64,000 bases of DNA from assembly GCA_017504405.1 (NCBI GenBank), contig JAFVRG010000004.1, positions 1 to 64,000 on the forward strand, written 5' to 3'. Shown piece after piece: positions 1 through 8,346 of this stretch. How positions within the stretch are numbered: the stretch's first letter is position 1; each line of letters opens with the position of its first letter. Below the pieces are notes generated by a model. That model was not told the DNA's origin. It was given only the letters and a program-made list of their open reading frames with translations, and did not search any database. This DNA is from Clostridia bacterium. GTDB taxonomy: Bacteria; Bacillota; Clostridia; Oscillospirales; CAG-272. The translations under genes and the position numbers were made by a program.

Positions 1-1078
1 CAGAACAGATGTTACCAACTATTTCGACTTTACCGATAAGAGCTGGTTTGCAGACGTTTTGCAGGCATATTCACTCGGTGCCGATCTGAAAACGGGCAAG
101 ATGTACATTCTCGGCGGCGATTACTTCATCGATATAATCCGTACGCTTGACATACTCTTTGTTAACGAGAGTATTCTTGAATCCACCAACGGCGGCCCAG
201 AGGGCGTAAATCAGTTTTACAGCATTGTAAAGGGTGAAGATGAGGATATGCCTTGGACGTACGATATGATGGCGACCTACGCCTCACGTGCATACCGCAA
301 TACGGGAACCGAAATAGGTCATGATGAAAACGATGAGAACGGAATAGTTTATTCGGGAGAATTCGGCTACACAGTCCGCCTTTCCAATATGGCAATTGTA
401 TATTCTGCGGACATCGACTACCTTGTAAATAATGGTAACGGATATCAGTTCAACACAATTCAGAATCTTTCCGCGCTCACCACTCTGCGTGATAAGGTTG
501 CGACCGTTCTTGATTACGGTTACGCAGCGGGCGGAGCAGGCGGAGCTGATAAGGTCAAGTCTGTATTTGTGAAGAATAAGTCACTCTTCGCTCTCGGACT
601 TAAGCTTTATAACCTTGAGAGCGCAGACCTCTCCTCGTTAAAGATATGCCCGATTCCCCTGCCGAAGCTCAACGCTTCCGATGAATATAAGGCGTATATG
701 CACAACAACGCATCCGTCGGTGCAGTCTTTAAGACAGGTGACTTTGAGGCTGTCAGTGCATTCTGGCAGTACGCAAATATAATGAGCCAGCCCGTTCGTG
801 AGAAGTACTATACCGACGGTCTTGGACTCAAATACGACCTCGGCTCCGATACAAGAGCAATGCTCGATATTATTTACGATGCAATAGACGTAAACATTTC
901 CTTTGTATGGGAAAACCTCGCAAAGGATGAAAATTCCGAGGCACAGGAGTTTACCGAAATGTTCCAAATGATGATACAGAACGGAGATCAGGACCTCGCA
1001 GGCCTTTGGGCTACCTATGAAACACCTAAAAGGAATGCACTGAACGCCGCAATGAACAAGTTCTACGCACTGAACTAA
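1..1078 (+). CDS. Extracellular solute-binding protein of a sugar ABC transporter (C-terminal part)
   Basis: The reading frame is open at the left edge (codons start at base 2), so the N-terminus, including any lipoprotein signal, is missing. About 359 residues are visible. The stretch with 'LFVNESILE' and 'PWTYDMMATYA' resembles the region of family 1 sugar-binding proteins where the usual text is 'YvNkelfe...p.TWdel'. The C-terminus ends with a helical segment and 'MNKFYALN', as in clostridial sugar-binding lipoproteins. The inferred role is ligand capture outside the membrane for an ABC importer whose permeases would lie upstream of the window. It ends in a strong terminator and lies convergent to an AraC regulator. 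The substrate cannot be read from the sequence. Confidence 0.75.
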   Translation, partial: RTDVTNYFDFTDKSWFADVLQAYSLGADLKTGKMYILGGDYFIDIIRTLDILFVNESILESTNGGPEGVNQFYSIVKGEDEDMPWTYDMMATYASRAYRNTGTEIGHDENDENGIVYSGEFGYTVRLSNMAIVYSADIDYLVNNGNGYQFNTIQNLSALTTLRDKVATVLDYGYAAGGAGGADKVKSVFVKNKSLFALGLKLYNLESADLSSLKICPIPLPKLNASDEYKAYMHNNASVGAVFKTGDFEAVSAFWQYANIMSQPVREKYYTDGLGLKYDLGSDTRAMLDIIYDAIDVNISFVWENLAKDENSEAQEFTEMFQMMIQNGDQDLAGLWATYETPKRNALNAAMNKFYALN

Positions 1079-1098
1079 AATTGGATTAAAACATAATA

Positions 1099-1146
1099 AA
1101 GGCTCGGACCGCTTTAAAATGAAGCAGTCCGAGCTTTCCCTTTTAT
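1099..1146. terminator. Intrinsic terminator after the solute-binding protein
   Basis: A stem of about 12 bp (gctcggac...gtccgagc with flanking pairs) closes a short AT loop and is followed by a T-rich run. It lies between two convergent genes and could stop transcription from both sides. Confidence 0.75.
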
Positions 1147-1187
1147 ATTTATTTACGAAGTATAGTGAATATTCCCGTCCGGTTGGA

Positions 1188-1994
1188 TTATATAAATTTA
1201 TGTTTTTTCATACGGTGATACTTTTTCCACTGTACGGGGGGAACACCCTCGATTTTTTTAAACTGTCTGGAGAAGTGGGTGTAATTTGAATACCCGAGAG
1301 AATATGCAATATCGGTCAGGTTCTCACCTGCCAGCATTTGCTTTTTCGCCGCCTCTATACGTATTGCTATGAGATCGTCAATCGGCGCCATTCCGAACAA
1401 GCCCTTATAAAGGTTAGCAAAATAAGACAGACTGAGATTTACCGACTTAGCCATAATAGATACCGACCATTTGTCACCGGGATTTTCAACCATCATATTA
1501 CGCAGCGCATACAGCTTGTTTTCCAGCTGCTCACTCGATATTCTGAGCGTCTGCTCGGTAGATGTCATGAATTTGAGAATTTGCTGAATGAGCTTGTCGG
1601 CATCTACCTTAAACTGGTCAGATCCGAATTTGTAGAGATACATGCGGTCGAGCTCGTTAATCACTCGAAACATTCGCTCGTGTTGAGTGGGATAATACGG
1701 ACGTCCGAACTCGATTCCCGTTTTGAGCATTTCTTCCTTAGAGCAGTCTATCATCATCCATGAATATGAAACAGGATGGTCGAGAATACTGTACAGAGAA
1801 AAATAAGTATTTTTGTCTATGAGAACGCATGCGTTGGGCTCGAGGTCGTAGGTGATTTGCTTATCTTCACATTGACACTTAAATCTCATTTTGTTGTGGA
1901 AATAGTGCAAAATATATATATCCTGCCTCGGTTGGTTGGTGGAAAAACCGATTCGGGCCATCACGTGCGACGCCATATTTTTGCAAATGAACAT
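1188..1994 (-). CDS. AraC-family transcriptional regulator (1)
   Basis: This is a 268-aa protein with an N-terminal cupin-like sensing half and a C-terminal double helix-turn-helix of the AraC/XylS type. The signature 'LTDIAYSLGYSNYTHFSRQFKK' region is followed by 'GVPPVQW'. The start is the ATG at 1994, because AAAGGAG lies 5-6 bases upstream; an in-frame codon 18 residues earlier has no ribosome site. The gene is divergent from a two-gene beta-helix operon. The intergenic region carries 11-bp boxes repeated every 21 bp, the usual footprint of an AraC monomer pair, so this protein is the obvious candidate to bind them. The effector is unknown; a sugar or oligosaccharide is likely from context. 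Confidence 0.9.
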   Translation of the reverse strand: MFICKNMASHVMARIGFSTNQPRQDIYILHYFHNKMRFKCQCEDKQITYDLEPNACVLIDKNTYFSLYSILDHPVSYSWMMIDCSKEEMLKTGIEFGRPYYPTQHERMFRVINELDRMYLYKFGSDQFKVDADKLIQQILKFMTSTEQTLRISSEQLENKLYALRNMMVENPGDKWSVSIMAKSVNLSLSYFANLYKGLFGMAPIDDLIAIRIEAAKKQMLAGENLTDIAYSLGYSNYTHFSRQFKKIEGVPPVQWKKYHRMKKHKFI

Positions 1995-2065
1995 GGTTTT
2001 CTCCTTTTGTCTATCGATTTGCATCGAAATTTTCGGATAACTAAACATATTTTATCATAAAAAAT

Positions 2066-2097
2066 AGAATATGTCAAGTATTAAATAGGATATATCA
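2066..2097 (+). promoter_or_regulatory. Paired AraC-type boxes, set 1
   Basis: Box AGAATATGTCA (2066-2076) is repeated 21 bp later as AGGATATATCA (2087-2097). The second box directly abuts the -35 element of the promoter at 2098-2125. A 21-bp repeat abutting -35 is the classical arrangement for AraC activators. Confidence 0.6.
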
Positions 2098-2125
2098 TTG
2101 TATTTCTATAAATTAGGTGTATAAT
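2098..2125 (+). promoter_or_regulatory. Promoter P1 for the structured RNA
   Basis: TTGTAT (2098-2103), 16-bp spacer, TATAAT (2120-2125). Transcription would begin near 2132. The weak -35 next to phased boxes suggests dependence on an activator. Confidence 0.55.
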
Positions 2126-2131
2126 TAATAC

Positions 2132-2336
2132 GCAAGCATACACGCACACGCGTATGCGCACAGGAATTAGAAAGTACAAAGAATAAATTTCTTTTACTAC
2201 CTACAACGGGGTTGTTCCGCCGAGAGGCGTTGCAATATTTTTCATATTGGAGAGCCGAGAGGCTTTCCACTTTCTCCTTACACACACGGGGGCTTTACCG
2301 TGTGTGGGCGCCCGCCTTTGGCGGGCGTTTCTCTCT
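2132..2336 (+). ncRNA. Putative AraC-controlled structured small RNA (about 205 nt)
   Basis: No convincing open reading frame lies between promoter P1 and the terminator ending near 2336. The interval folds by eye into consecutive hairpins. They are 2136-2141/2152-2157, 2178-2183/2189-2194, 2204-2207/2211-2214, 2218-2221/2226-2229 (GAGA loop), 2233-2238/2244-2249, 2249-2256/2261-2268 (GAGA loop), 2281-2289/2298-2306, and a GC-rich 8-bp terminator stem 2309-2316/2320-2327 followed by TTTCTCTCT. Between the sixth and seventh hairpins is an apparently unpaired CTTTCTCCTT (2270-2279), complementary to Shine-Dalgarno sequences. I do not recognise it as a known RNA family. It may instead be a leader that reads through into the beta-helix operon. 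Confidence 0.5.
2309..2336 (+). terminator. Intrinsic terminator of the P1 transcript
   Basis: CGCCCGCC, TTT loop, GGCGGGCG, then TTTCTCTCT. This is a perfect 8-bp GC stem. The pyrimidine tail is not pure T, so some readthrough is possible. Confidence 0.6.
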
Positions 2337-2349
2337 GCCTGCAAAAAGT

Positions 2350-2402
2350 AGAATATGTCAACTATTTGCAAGAATATGTCATTGAAGGCAAAGAGTATGT
2401 AT
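2350..2402 (+). promoter_or_regulatory. AraC-type boxes, set 2 (three copies)
   Basis: AGAATATGTCA occurs at 2350-2360 and again, identical, at 2371-2381. A weaker third copy AGAGTATGTAT follows at 2392-2402. All three are spaced 21 bp. The second copy abuts the -35 of promoter P2 exactly as in set 1; the third falls in the promoter spacer. Confidence 0.65.
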
Positions 2403-2410
2403 GTTAAAAT
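2382..2410 (+). promoter_or_regulatory. Promoter P2 for the beta-helix operon
   Basis: TTGAAG (2382-2387), 17-bp spacer, TAAAAT (2405-2410). The predicted leader of about 30 bases contains the GGAGGAG ribosome site used by the first gene. Confidence 0.55.
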
Positions 2411-2449
2411 CTACTCAAAGGATAATACCTTTATCCGGAGGAGATTTGT

Positions 2450-5038
2450 ATGGAAAAGCAGCTTTTTGGATATGAAGTATCTGAATATTCGATTGAATGC
2501 GCTCACAGTGAGAGCTTTGCTGAGGAAAATGCGGCGAAGGCTTTTTTGCTGAGGAGTGCAATTTTTTTTAACGCAAAACCGAGTGATGAAAAAAAGGAGA
2601 AAAAGATAATTTTCTCCGAAAATCCGCTTGATATTAAGCGTGGCGATGCACGTTTTTATACCGAGGACTCAAATCTCGTTTTTGAGGGATTCGGCTACGA
2701 CTCTATGAAAATTGCAGTCATGCTGTTCTTTGACATTTACGGAAAAGAGGGGAAATTCCCCGAGCCCTTTTTCGTAGATGAATACTGCGAGAAAAACGGT
2801 ATTGATAAATTTGAATACGTGTCGGAAAAGCCCCTTGTTTTCACCGATGCACATCTTTCACGGGTTGAGCGCCCGTCAGACGGCGTTGCGCTGGTTTATT
2901 GGCATAACCACACCTCGCTCCCCGATGAAACCGTCAATATGCTCGGCACGAATTTTGAAAACGGTATGCAAATTCTCATTTCACGCCTCGCCGATGAAAC
3001 GGACGGAGCGGATGAGAGAGCGGTTGAGCCGCTTATGGTGTCCGATAATAACGTGATGTTCACAATTCCTGCGGATATGAAAATGGGAATTTTCTCCGTG
3101 AGGATAAAAAACAGCTACGGCGAGAGTGACGAGATTCTCGTAAATGCGCCCAATGCGTGGTGGTTTATTGCGGATGACGGCGAGGAGATTACCGAGGACG
3201 GATACGTTCAGATAATGGGAAATGCGCTGTCCTTTGACGGCAGAGCCTCGGTTAAGCTCGTGTCCCACTCTGACGGCAAGGAGTATTCTGCCGACGTCTT
3301 TTTCGCTGACGAATACTGTGTGAAGGCGAGAGTAAATGCGCTTCCCCTTGGAAAATACGATATATACGTAAACAACGGTTATGGCAACGAAAGAGGCTGG
3401 GTTCGCCACGACTGGATTGAGTGCGTTCCCACTTACAAACGTGGAGAGGCGAGCATCACTCTCGCTCCTGCTGACGGTGATATGTTTGACGCAATAGACG
3501 GCGCACTTTCCGAGCTTGAAAGGTGTGGAGGCGGAACCCTCACTCTTACGGAGGGCGAATATACGGTAAACGGCCCTGTTCGCATAGGTAAGGGGGTTGC
3601 TCTCGTAGGCGAGGGTGACGTGCGTGTGAGCATGTACGGCTCGGTGAATTTCTTTTCCAGAAGCGAGGTGAAGAATATCTATTTTGATTTTCTTCACACC
3701 AAGGAGGGAAATCTCGCTTATGTCCACGGTGACGGTGTCAGAATATACAATTCCACCTTTGTCATTTCAGAGAAGATAAAAACCGCAAGAGAAATGATAG
3801 GCGTTGCCTTCTGGGCGCAGAGTGTCAAAAACCTCGTTATGGAGGGCAGTGAAGTATATGCTGACCATATGGGCGTTGATTTGTCCCGCTGTACCTTTTC
3901 CGCAATCCGCTCCTGTCATATAAAGGCGGGTGCCGGCGGTATATATTTCCGTGCGTGTAACAGAGTTACGGCAGAGGATAATTTGATGACCACGATAGGT
4001 CTGGTTTCAGGCTCGTCTATATGGCCTGACAACTCCTACGTCGGAAATTTCTTTAACTATGTAGCACGAAACAGAATCATACACTGTCTGTGGGGTGACC
4101 GAGAGGGCATAACCTACGATGACCACGGCACGTATTTCTTCGGCAAGGCAACGGCACGTGGCTGTGAGCTGGTGACCGAGTACTCGCCGCAGGTGGTCGA
4201 AACTATCCCTAACGGTGTAACAACGCACAGAACCCCGTACAAAAAGTATAATTTCCTCGCCGCCCTCACCGCTCATAAGCGTGACGACAGAGAGTGGCAC
4301 GGACTCAACGCAGTTATCATATCGGGCAAGGGTATGGGTCAGTTCAGAAATATCGAGGCGTTAGAGGGCGATCTCGTTATAATCGACAGACCGTGGGACG
4401 TTATTCCCGATGATAGCTCGGTGTTCATTATGGGTGTGTTTAACGGACGGCATATCCTTGATAAAAACTATATCGAAACAGCGTCCTGCCTTCAGACATA
4501 TCCACCCAACTATGAGTCAATAGTTGCGAACAATACGTTGTACCGAGCAGGAGCTGTGGTGGTAAACTCGTCACTAAATCAAATAGACGAAAAGCCCTAC
4601 AACGATCATTCCGGAAATTGGCGTAAGGGAGCGCCGATGTTCTCGGCAGAGCCTAATATACTCACCACCGTTGTTGGAAACGTTGGAATTACAGGAAATC
4701 ACAGCCTTGATTTCGAGGGCAGACCCAGTATGGGACCGCACGCAACGGTAGAAACCGATATGTATGAGGTTCACGCCACTATGGGAACAACCACAAAGAG
4801 AAATGAGCTTGGCGCATTCTATATACTCACGAACAAGGGTGCGACGGATATGTCTATCCTTGAGAAAAACAAAATACACGATAATTTCTCGGGCATAAGG
4901 ATAGACAGCGACACTAATACGCTGTATCATCCGACGAGATTTATTGTCCGTGAGAACAAGCAGTACAATACAAGGTGTAAGCTCTGGACAAACTCTGAGC
5001 TTGTAGAGAGAAAGGGGGCGCAGGACTATGAGGCGTGA
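2450..5038 (+). CDS. Large cytoplasmic right-handed beta-helix protein (pectate-lyase-like)
   Basis: This is an 862-aa protein without a signal peptide or membrane segment. Residues about 1-330 are a beta-rich N-terminal part that I do not recognise. From about 340 onward there is a pectate-lyase-3-type start ('MFDAIDGALSELERCGGGTLTL', a calculated floor for helix rungs) followed by many short rungs with alternating hydrophobic residues and asparagines ('VEDNLMTTIGL', 'NRVTAEDNLM'-like). GGAGGAG precedes the ATG by 7 bases. The next gene overlaps by 11 bases and encodes a smaller beta-helix, so they form an operon. Such folds are polysaccharide lyases, glycosidases or epimerases; no catalytic set could be assigned. 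Confidence 0.7.
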   Translation: MEKQLFGYEVSEYSIECAHSESFAEENAAKAFLLRSAIFFNAKPSDEKKEKKIIFSENPLDIKRGDARFYTEDSNLVFEGFGYDSMKIAVMLFFDIYGKEGKFPEPFFVDEYCEKNGIDKFEYVSEKPLVFTDAHLSRVERPSDGVALVYWHNHTSLPDETVNMLGTNFENGMQILISRLADETDGADERAVEPLMVSDNNVMFTIPADMKMGIFSVRIKNSYGESDEILVNAPNAWWFIADDGEEITEDGYVQIMGNALSFDGRASVKLVSHSDGKEYSADVFFADEYCVKARVNALPLGKYDIYVNNGYGNERGWVRHDWIECVPTYKRGEASITLAPADGDMFDAIDGALSELERCGGGTLTLTEGEYTVNGPVRIGKGVALVGEGDVRVSMYGSVNFFSRSEVKNIYFDFLHTKEGNLAYVHGDGVRIYNSTFVISEKIKTAREMIGVAFWAQSVKNLVMEGSEVYADHMGVDLSRCTFSAIRSCHIKAGAGGIYFRACNRVTAEDNLMTTIGLVSGSSIWPDNSYVGNFFNYVARNRIIHCLWGDREGITYDDHGTYFFGKATARGCELVTEYSPQVVETIPNGVTTHRTPYKKYNFLAALTAHKRDDREWHGLNAVIISGKGMGQFRNIEALEGDLVIIDRPWDVIPDDSSVFIMGVFNGRHILDKNYIETASCLQTYPPNYESIVANNTLYRAGAVVVNSSLNQIDEKPYNDHSGNWRKGAPMFSAEPNILTTVVGNVGITGNHSLDFEGRPSMGPHATVETDMYEVHATMGTTTKRNELGAFYILTNKGATDMSILEKNKIHDNFSGIRIDSDTNTLYHPTRFIVRENKQYNTRCKLWTNSELVERKGAQDYEA

Positions 5039-5996
5039 CTATATAATACTTTCACCGAATTTACAGAATTGCTATGATACCTCCCGCCACGATGACAGCA
5101 CAGAGCGTATTCAGGCGGCCATCAACGAGATGGCGAAGATAGGCGGTACGGTATTCTTCTCTATGGGCGCATACGGTCTGCGTGATACTATCTACGTTCC
5201 CGACGGAGTAACGCTGCTCGGCGAGGGGGAGGGGCTCACAAACCTCGTGTGGCATTATTATCCTCAATCAAACGTTGAGCCACCAAAATGCCTTGACTAT
5301 CTTGTCTGCGGTAAAAATGTAACAGTTAAAAATCTTAAGGTTTCTGTATTTGCCGAGTACGACAATATAATAACCGCCAAGGAGGGCTTTACTCTTTCGG
5401 GCGTTACGGTTATAGCTACCCCATATATGTTTCACAGGGAATCTGTCGTTACAAAGATAAAGAAATCAAAGCTTGTAGATACCGAGGGCTCTGATATTCT
5501 TGTTGAAGACGTTGATATATTCGGCAGGGGAAAGTGCATATCTGTCCGCAACGGAAAGAACCTGACGGTAAGGAATGCGAAAATATTTACCTCCGATTTC
5601 GGAGTGCTGGCAGAAAATTATGAGGGCATCAAGGTTGATAATGCATTCCTCGTCGGTAAGTGCGATAAGGAGAATATCAAACAGGAGCACGGTCTGCACG
5701 CAACGGCGGATTGCTCGCTGAACTTTATGGGATGCAAGGACGTTGCACTTTCAAACATCGAGGTTCAGGACCTGCGTGCCGGCAGGTACGCCGCAATTTA
5801 CGCAAACGGAACAGATAGGCTATCGGTAGACACCTTAACCACCGTTGAGGTGGAAAAATCGGTATTCTGCGAAAATTGCCGTGACGTCAGCGTTAATGAT
5901 GTAACCGTCTGTCGCGGAAAGGGCGTGTTTGCAGACGGAGCGAGCATCAGTGACGTGAAATTTCTCGGTATCAACGAAAAAATTGCAATGAAATAA
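5028..5996 (+). CDS. Small beta-helix protein, pectate lyase superfamily
   Basis: The protein has 322 aa. The N-terminus 'ERIQAAINEMAKIGGTVFF' followed by 'YVPDGVTLLGEGEG' is the typical opening of the Pectate_lyase_3 fold, in which substrate-free rungs follow the 'aI..A...GGtV.lp.G.Y' motif. There is no signal peptide. It starts inside the end of the upstream 862-aa gene (11-base overlap, ribosome site AAAGGGGG), so translation is coupled. The two may act as a pair on an imported uronic or other acidic oligosaccharide, which is inference from fold and position next to an ABC sugar-binding protein and AraC gene. Confidence 0.7.
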   Translation: MRRDYIILSPNLQNCYDTSRHDDSTERIQAAINEMAKIGGTVFFSMGAYGLRDTIYVPDGVTLLGEGEGLTNLVWHYYPQSNVEPPKCLDYLVCGKNVTVKNLKVSVFAEYDNIITAKEGFTLSGVTVIATPYMFHRESVVTKIKKSKLVDTEGSDILVEDVDIFGRGKCISVRNGKNLTVRNAKIFTSDFGVLAENYEGIKVDNAFLVGKCDKENIKQEHGLHATADCSLNFMGCKDVALSNIEVQDLRAGRYAAIYANGTDRLSVDTLTTVEVEKSVFCENCRDVSVNDVTVCRGKGVFADGASISDVKFLGINEKIAMK

Positions 5997-6027
5997 TTTG
6001 CCATTCATTTGACAAAGAAATCATAAC

Positions 6028-6070
6028 AAAAAGCAAGAGTGATGGGATTTTCCATCACTCTTGCTTTTTT
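6028..6070. terminator. Intrinsic terminator after the beta-helix operon
   Basis: A long perfect stem (agcaagagtgatgg / ccatcactcttgct) with loop GATTTT is followed by TTTTT on the plus strand. A-rich bases on the other side allow bidirectional use against the convergent AraC gene. Confidence 0.85.
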
Positions 6071-6108
6071 GGATTGAATTTTAACTTGTACAACAGTAAA
6101 ACATTAAA

Positions 6109-6903
6109 TTAAGCATTTACCGCCGAGGACATAGCCAGCGCCTGATATTCCCTCGGCGTTACGCCCGTCACCTTCTTGAAATTGCGGTTGAAGCTCCTGA
6201 GCGAATCAAATCCGCAGTCGTATGCGACCTGTAAAACTGAGGGCGGATTGTTTTTGAGCATATAGCACGCCTCGTTTATGCGGTAGCTGTTTACAAAATC
6301 AATAAAGGATGCTCCCGTCAATTGCTTAAAGTAGCGTGAAAGATATACGTAGTGATAGGAGAGCCTTTGAGAAAGGGAGGAGAGTGTGCAATCGTTTTTA
6401 TACTCAGTCTCAACGAAATGAAATATCTTCGATAACAGGGTATCGCCATCCTTTTTCTTCGCAACGTACCTTCGGTTGAGGTCAAATTCAGCGCACAGTG
6501 AGTAGAGCAGTGACTTCACCCTCAAAAGATTTGCTGTGACGGTTTTTGTGTCAATTTCGGACAGAGCGTCAATGTCAAAGGATTTCAGAATCAGGAAATT
6601 GTTTTCGGGTATCTGCGTGCGGTATACCCCACTGTATGACTGAACCAGCTTCTCCGAAAAAATACATAGAAAATGCACGCTGTGACTGTCAGTGCATAGC
6701 GAGTGTATCTGATTTGGGAATATGAGGAGCGACTCACCCGGGTGTATAATGTAATCCGTACCGTCAATCTGAACACGCATTTCGCCCTCTGTGACGGTTA
6801 TGAATTCAAAACTGCTGTGAAGATGAGGAGGGAAGTTAAAATCTGTCCCACACTCCGTTCTGATTAGGTCGCTATTTAGGGAATTGTGATACTCATAAAA
6901 CAT
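6109..6903 (-). CDS. AraC-family regulator (2), divergent from the xylose operon
   Basis: The protein has 264 aa. The N-terminal cupin domain contains 'FPPHLHSSFEFITVTEGEM' and 'IHPGESLLIFPNQIHS', the conserved pattern of AraC_binding domains. The C-terminal double HTH contains 'LQVAYDCGFDSLRSFNRNFKKVTGVTPREYQ'-type motifs. The ATG at 6903 is chosen because CGGAG lies 6-7 bases upstream; an earlier in-frame TTG at 6918 lacks a spaced ribosome site. It has its own promoter in the 120-bp gap shared with xylA. It is likely the activator of xylA-xylB-GH3 and may respond to xylose or a xyloside. Confidence 0.9.
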   Translation of the reverse strand: MFYEYHNSLNSDLIRTECGTDFNFPPHLHSSFEFITVTEGEMRVQIDGTDYIIHPGESLLIFPNQIHSLCTDSHSVHFLCIFSEKLVQSYSGVYRTQIPENNFLILKSFDIDALSEIDTKTVTANLLRVKSLLYSLCAEFDLNRRYVAKKKDGDTLLSKIFHFVETEYKNDCTLSSLSQRLSYHYVYLSRYFKQLTGASFIDFVNSYRINEACYMLKNNPPSVLQVAYDCGFDSLRSFNRNFKKVTGVTPREYQALAMSSAVNA

Positions 6904-6937
6904 AGCAAGCTCCGACAAAAGTTAAATATTGTCTATA

Positions 6938-6966
6938 ATTATACACAAAATGACGGGAAAAGTCAA
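6938..6966 (-). promoter_or_regulatory. Promoter of AraC regulator 2
   Basis: On the minus strand TTGACT (6966-6961), 17-bp spacer, TATAAT (6943-6938). Inside the spacer and -35 is a short dyad, TGAC-N7-GTCA (about 6951-6964), which could be an operator shared with the divergent xylA promoter. Confidence 0.6.
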
Positions 6967-7023
6967 GCGGTTTTGCTATAAAATATAAAGTGGATACCGA
7001 TAATTTTAAGAGGAAAAAACTGT

Positions 7024-8346
7024 ATGGAGTTTTTCAAGGAATTTGGCAAAATAAGATACGAGGGCAGAAATGCAAAAACACCGTTTGCCTTCCGTTTCTA
7101 CAATCCCGATGAAAAAATAGCGGGAAAAACCATGAGGGAGCAGCTCCGCTTCGCTATGGCGTACTGGCACACTATGTGCGCCGAGGGAACTGATATGTTC
7201 GGCGTGGGAACCATTGATAAAAGCTTTGACTCAGCTAATCCTATGGAGATAGCGAAGAACAAGGCGTATGCGGCCTTTGAGCTTATGGAGAAGCTGGATA
7301 TAGATTATTTCTGCTTCCACGACAGAGATATTGCGCCCGAGGGCAGGACACTTGCAGAGAGCAATGAGCGCCTTGATGAGATTACCGAGCTTATAGGCGC
7401 TCTTATGAGAAAGAGCGGTAAAAAGCTCCTCTGGGGCACAGCAAACTGCTTTGGAAACAAGAGATATATGCACGGCGCAGGAACCGCACCCAACGCAGAC
7501 GTGTTTGCCTTTGCGGCGGCGCAGATAAAGAAGACTATCGAGATTACTGTGAAGCTCGGCGGTGAGGGATACGTTTTCTGGGGTGGCAGAGAGGGATATG
7601 AAACCCTTTTGAATACCGATATGGCTCTGGAGCAGGACAATATGGCACGCCTTATGAGAATGGCGGTTGATTATGCTCGCTCGATAGGCTTCAAGGGAGA
7701 TTTCTATATAGAGCCGAAGCCGAAGGAGCCCACAAAGCACCAGTATGATTTCGACACTGCAACCGTGCTCGCATTTTTGCGTAAATACGGGTTGCAAAAC
7801 GATTTCAAGATGAATATAGAGGCAAACCACGCAACGCTTGCAGGTCATACCTTCCAGCACGAGCTACGTGTAGCACGTGAAAACGGCGTTTTCGGCTCAA
7901 TTGATGCCAACCAGGGTGATATGCTCCTCGGTTGGGATACCGACCAATACCCCACTAACGTATACGAAACGGCGCTCTGCATGTATGAGGTATTGAAGGC
8001 GGGCGGATTTACTCACGGCGGACTTAACTTCGATGCAAAAACACGCCGAGGCTCAAACACTCCCGAGGATATAGCGCTTTCCTTTATTGCAGGAATGGAT
8101 GCTTTCGCACTTGGACTGCGTATAGCTGACAAAATGATAAGCGACGGACGCATTGACGATTTCGTGCAGGAAAGATATTCGAGCTATAACAGCGGAATCG
8201 GAAAGAGAATCGTTGACGGAGATATAAGCATACATGAGCTCGAAAAATACGCCCTGTTTTTGGGCGACGTCACCACTAATAAGAGCGGCAGACAGGAGTA
8301 CCTTGAAAATATAATCAACGAAATTATGTTCGGTGGCAAATTATGA
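7024..8346 (+). CDS. xylA: Xylose isomerase
   Basis: D-xylose to D-xylulose isomerase (EC 5.3.1.5), 440 aa, the length of the class II long form found in clostridia. The catalytic histidine is in 'YFCFHDRDI' (about H99). Metal ligands are in '[16 protein letters not shown]', '[13 protein letters not shown]' and 'GSIDANQGD'. The signature '[16 protein letters not shown]' is intact. AAGAGG precedes the ATG. The stop codon overlaps the start of xylB (ATGA), so the two are translationally coupled. It stands divergent from AraC regulator 2. A plausible -10 (TATAAA near 6977) has no good -35, consistent with activator dependence. Confidence 0.97.
   Translation: MEFFKEFGKIRYEGRNAKTPFAFRFYNPDEKIAGKTMREQLRFAMAYWHTMCAEGTDMFGVGTIDKSFDSANPMEIAKNKAYAAFELMEKLDIDYFCFHDRDIAPEGRTLAESNERLDEITELIGALMRKSGKKLLWGTANCFGNKRYMHGAGTAPNADVFAFAAAQIKKTIEITVKLGGEGYVFWGGREGYETLLNTDMALEQDNMARLMRMAVDYARSIGFKGDFYIEPKPKEPTKHQYDFDTATVLAFLRKYGLQNDFKMNIEANHATLAGHTFQHELRVARENGVFGSIDANQGDMLLGWDTDQYPTNVYETALCMYEVLKAGGFTHGGLNFDAKTRRGSNTPEDIALSFIAGMDAFALGLRIADKMISDGRIDDFVQERYSSYNSGIGKRIVDGDISIHELEKYALFLGDVTTNKSGRQEYLENIINEIMFGGKL

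Noticed and set aside
2355-2552. A 65-codon frame overlapping the start of the 862-aa beta-helix gene.
   Set aside because: It begins inside the operator/promoter region and overlaps the well-supported gene start with GGAGGAG; the text has no family resemblance.
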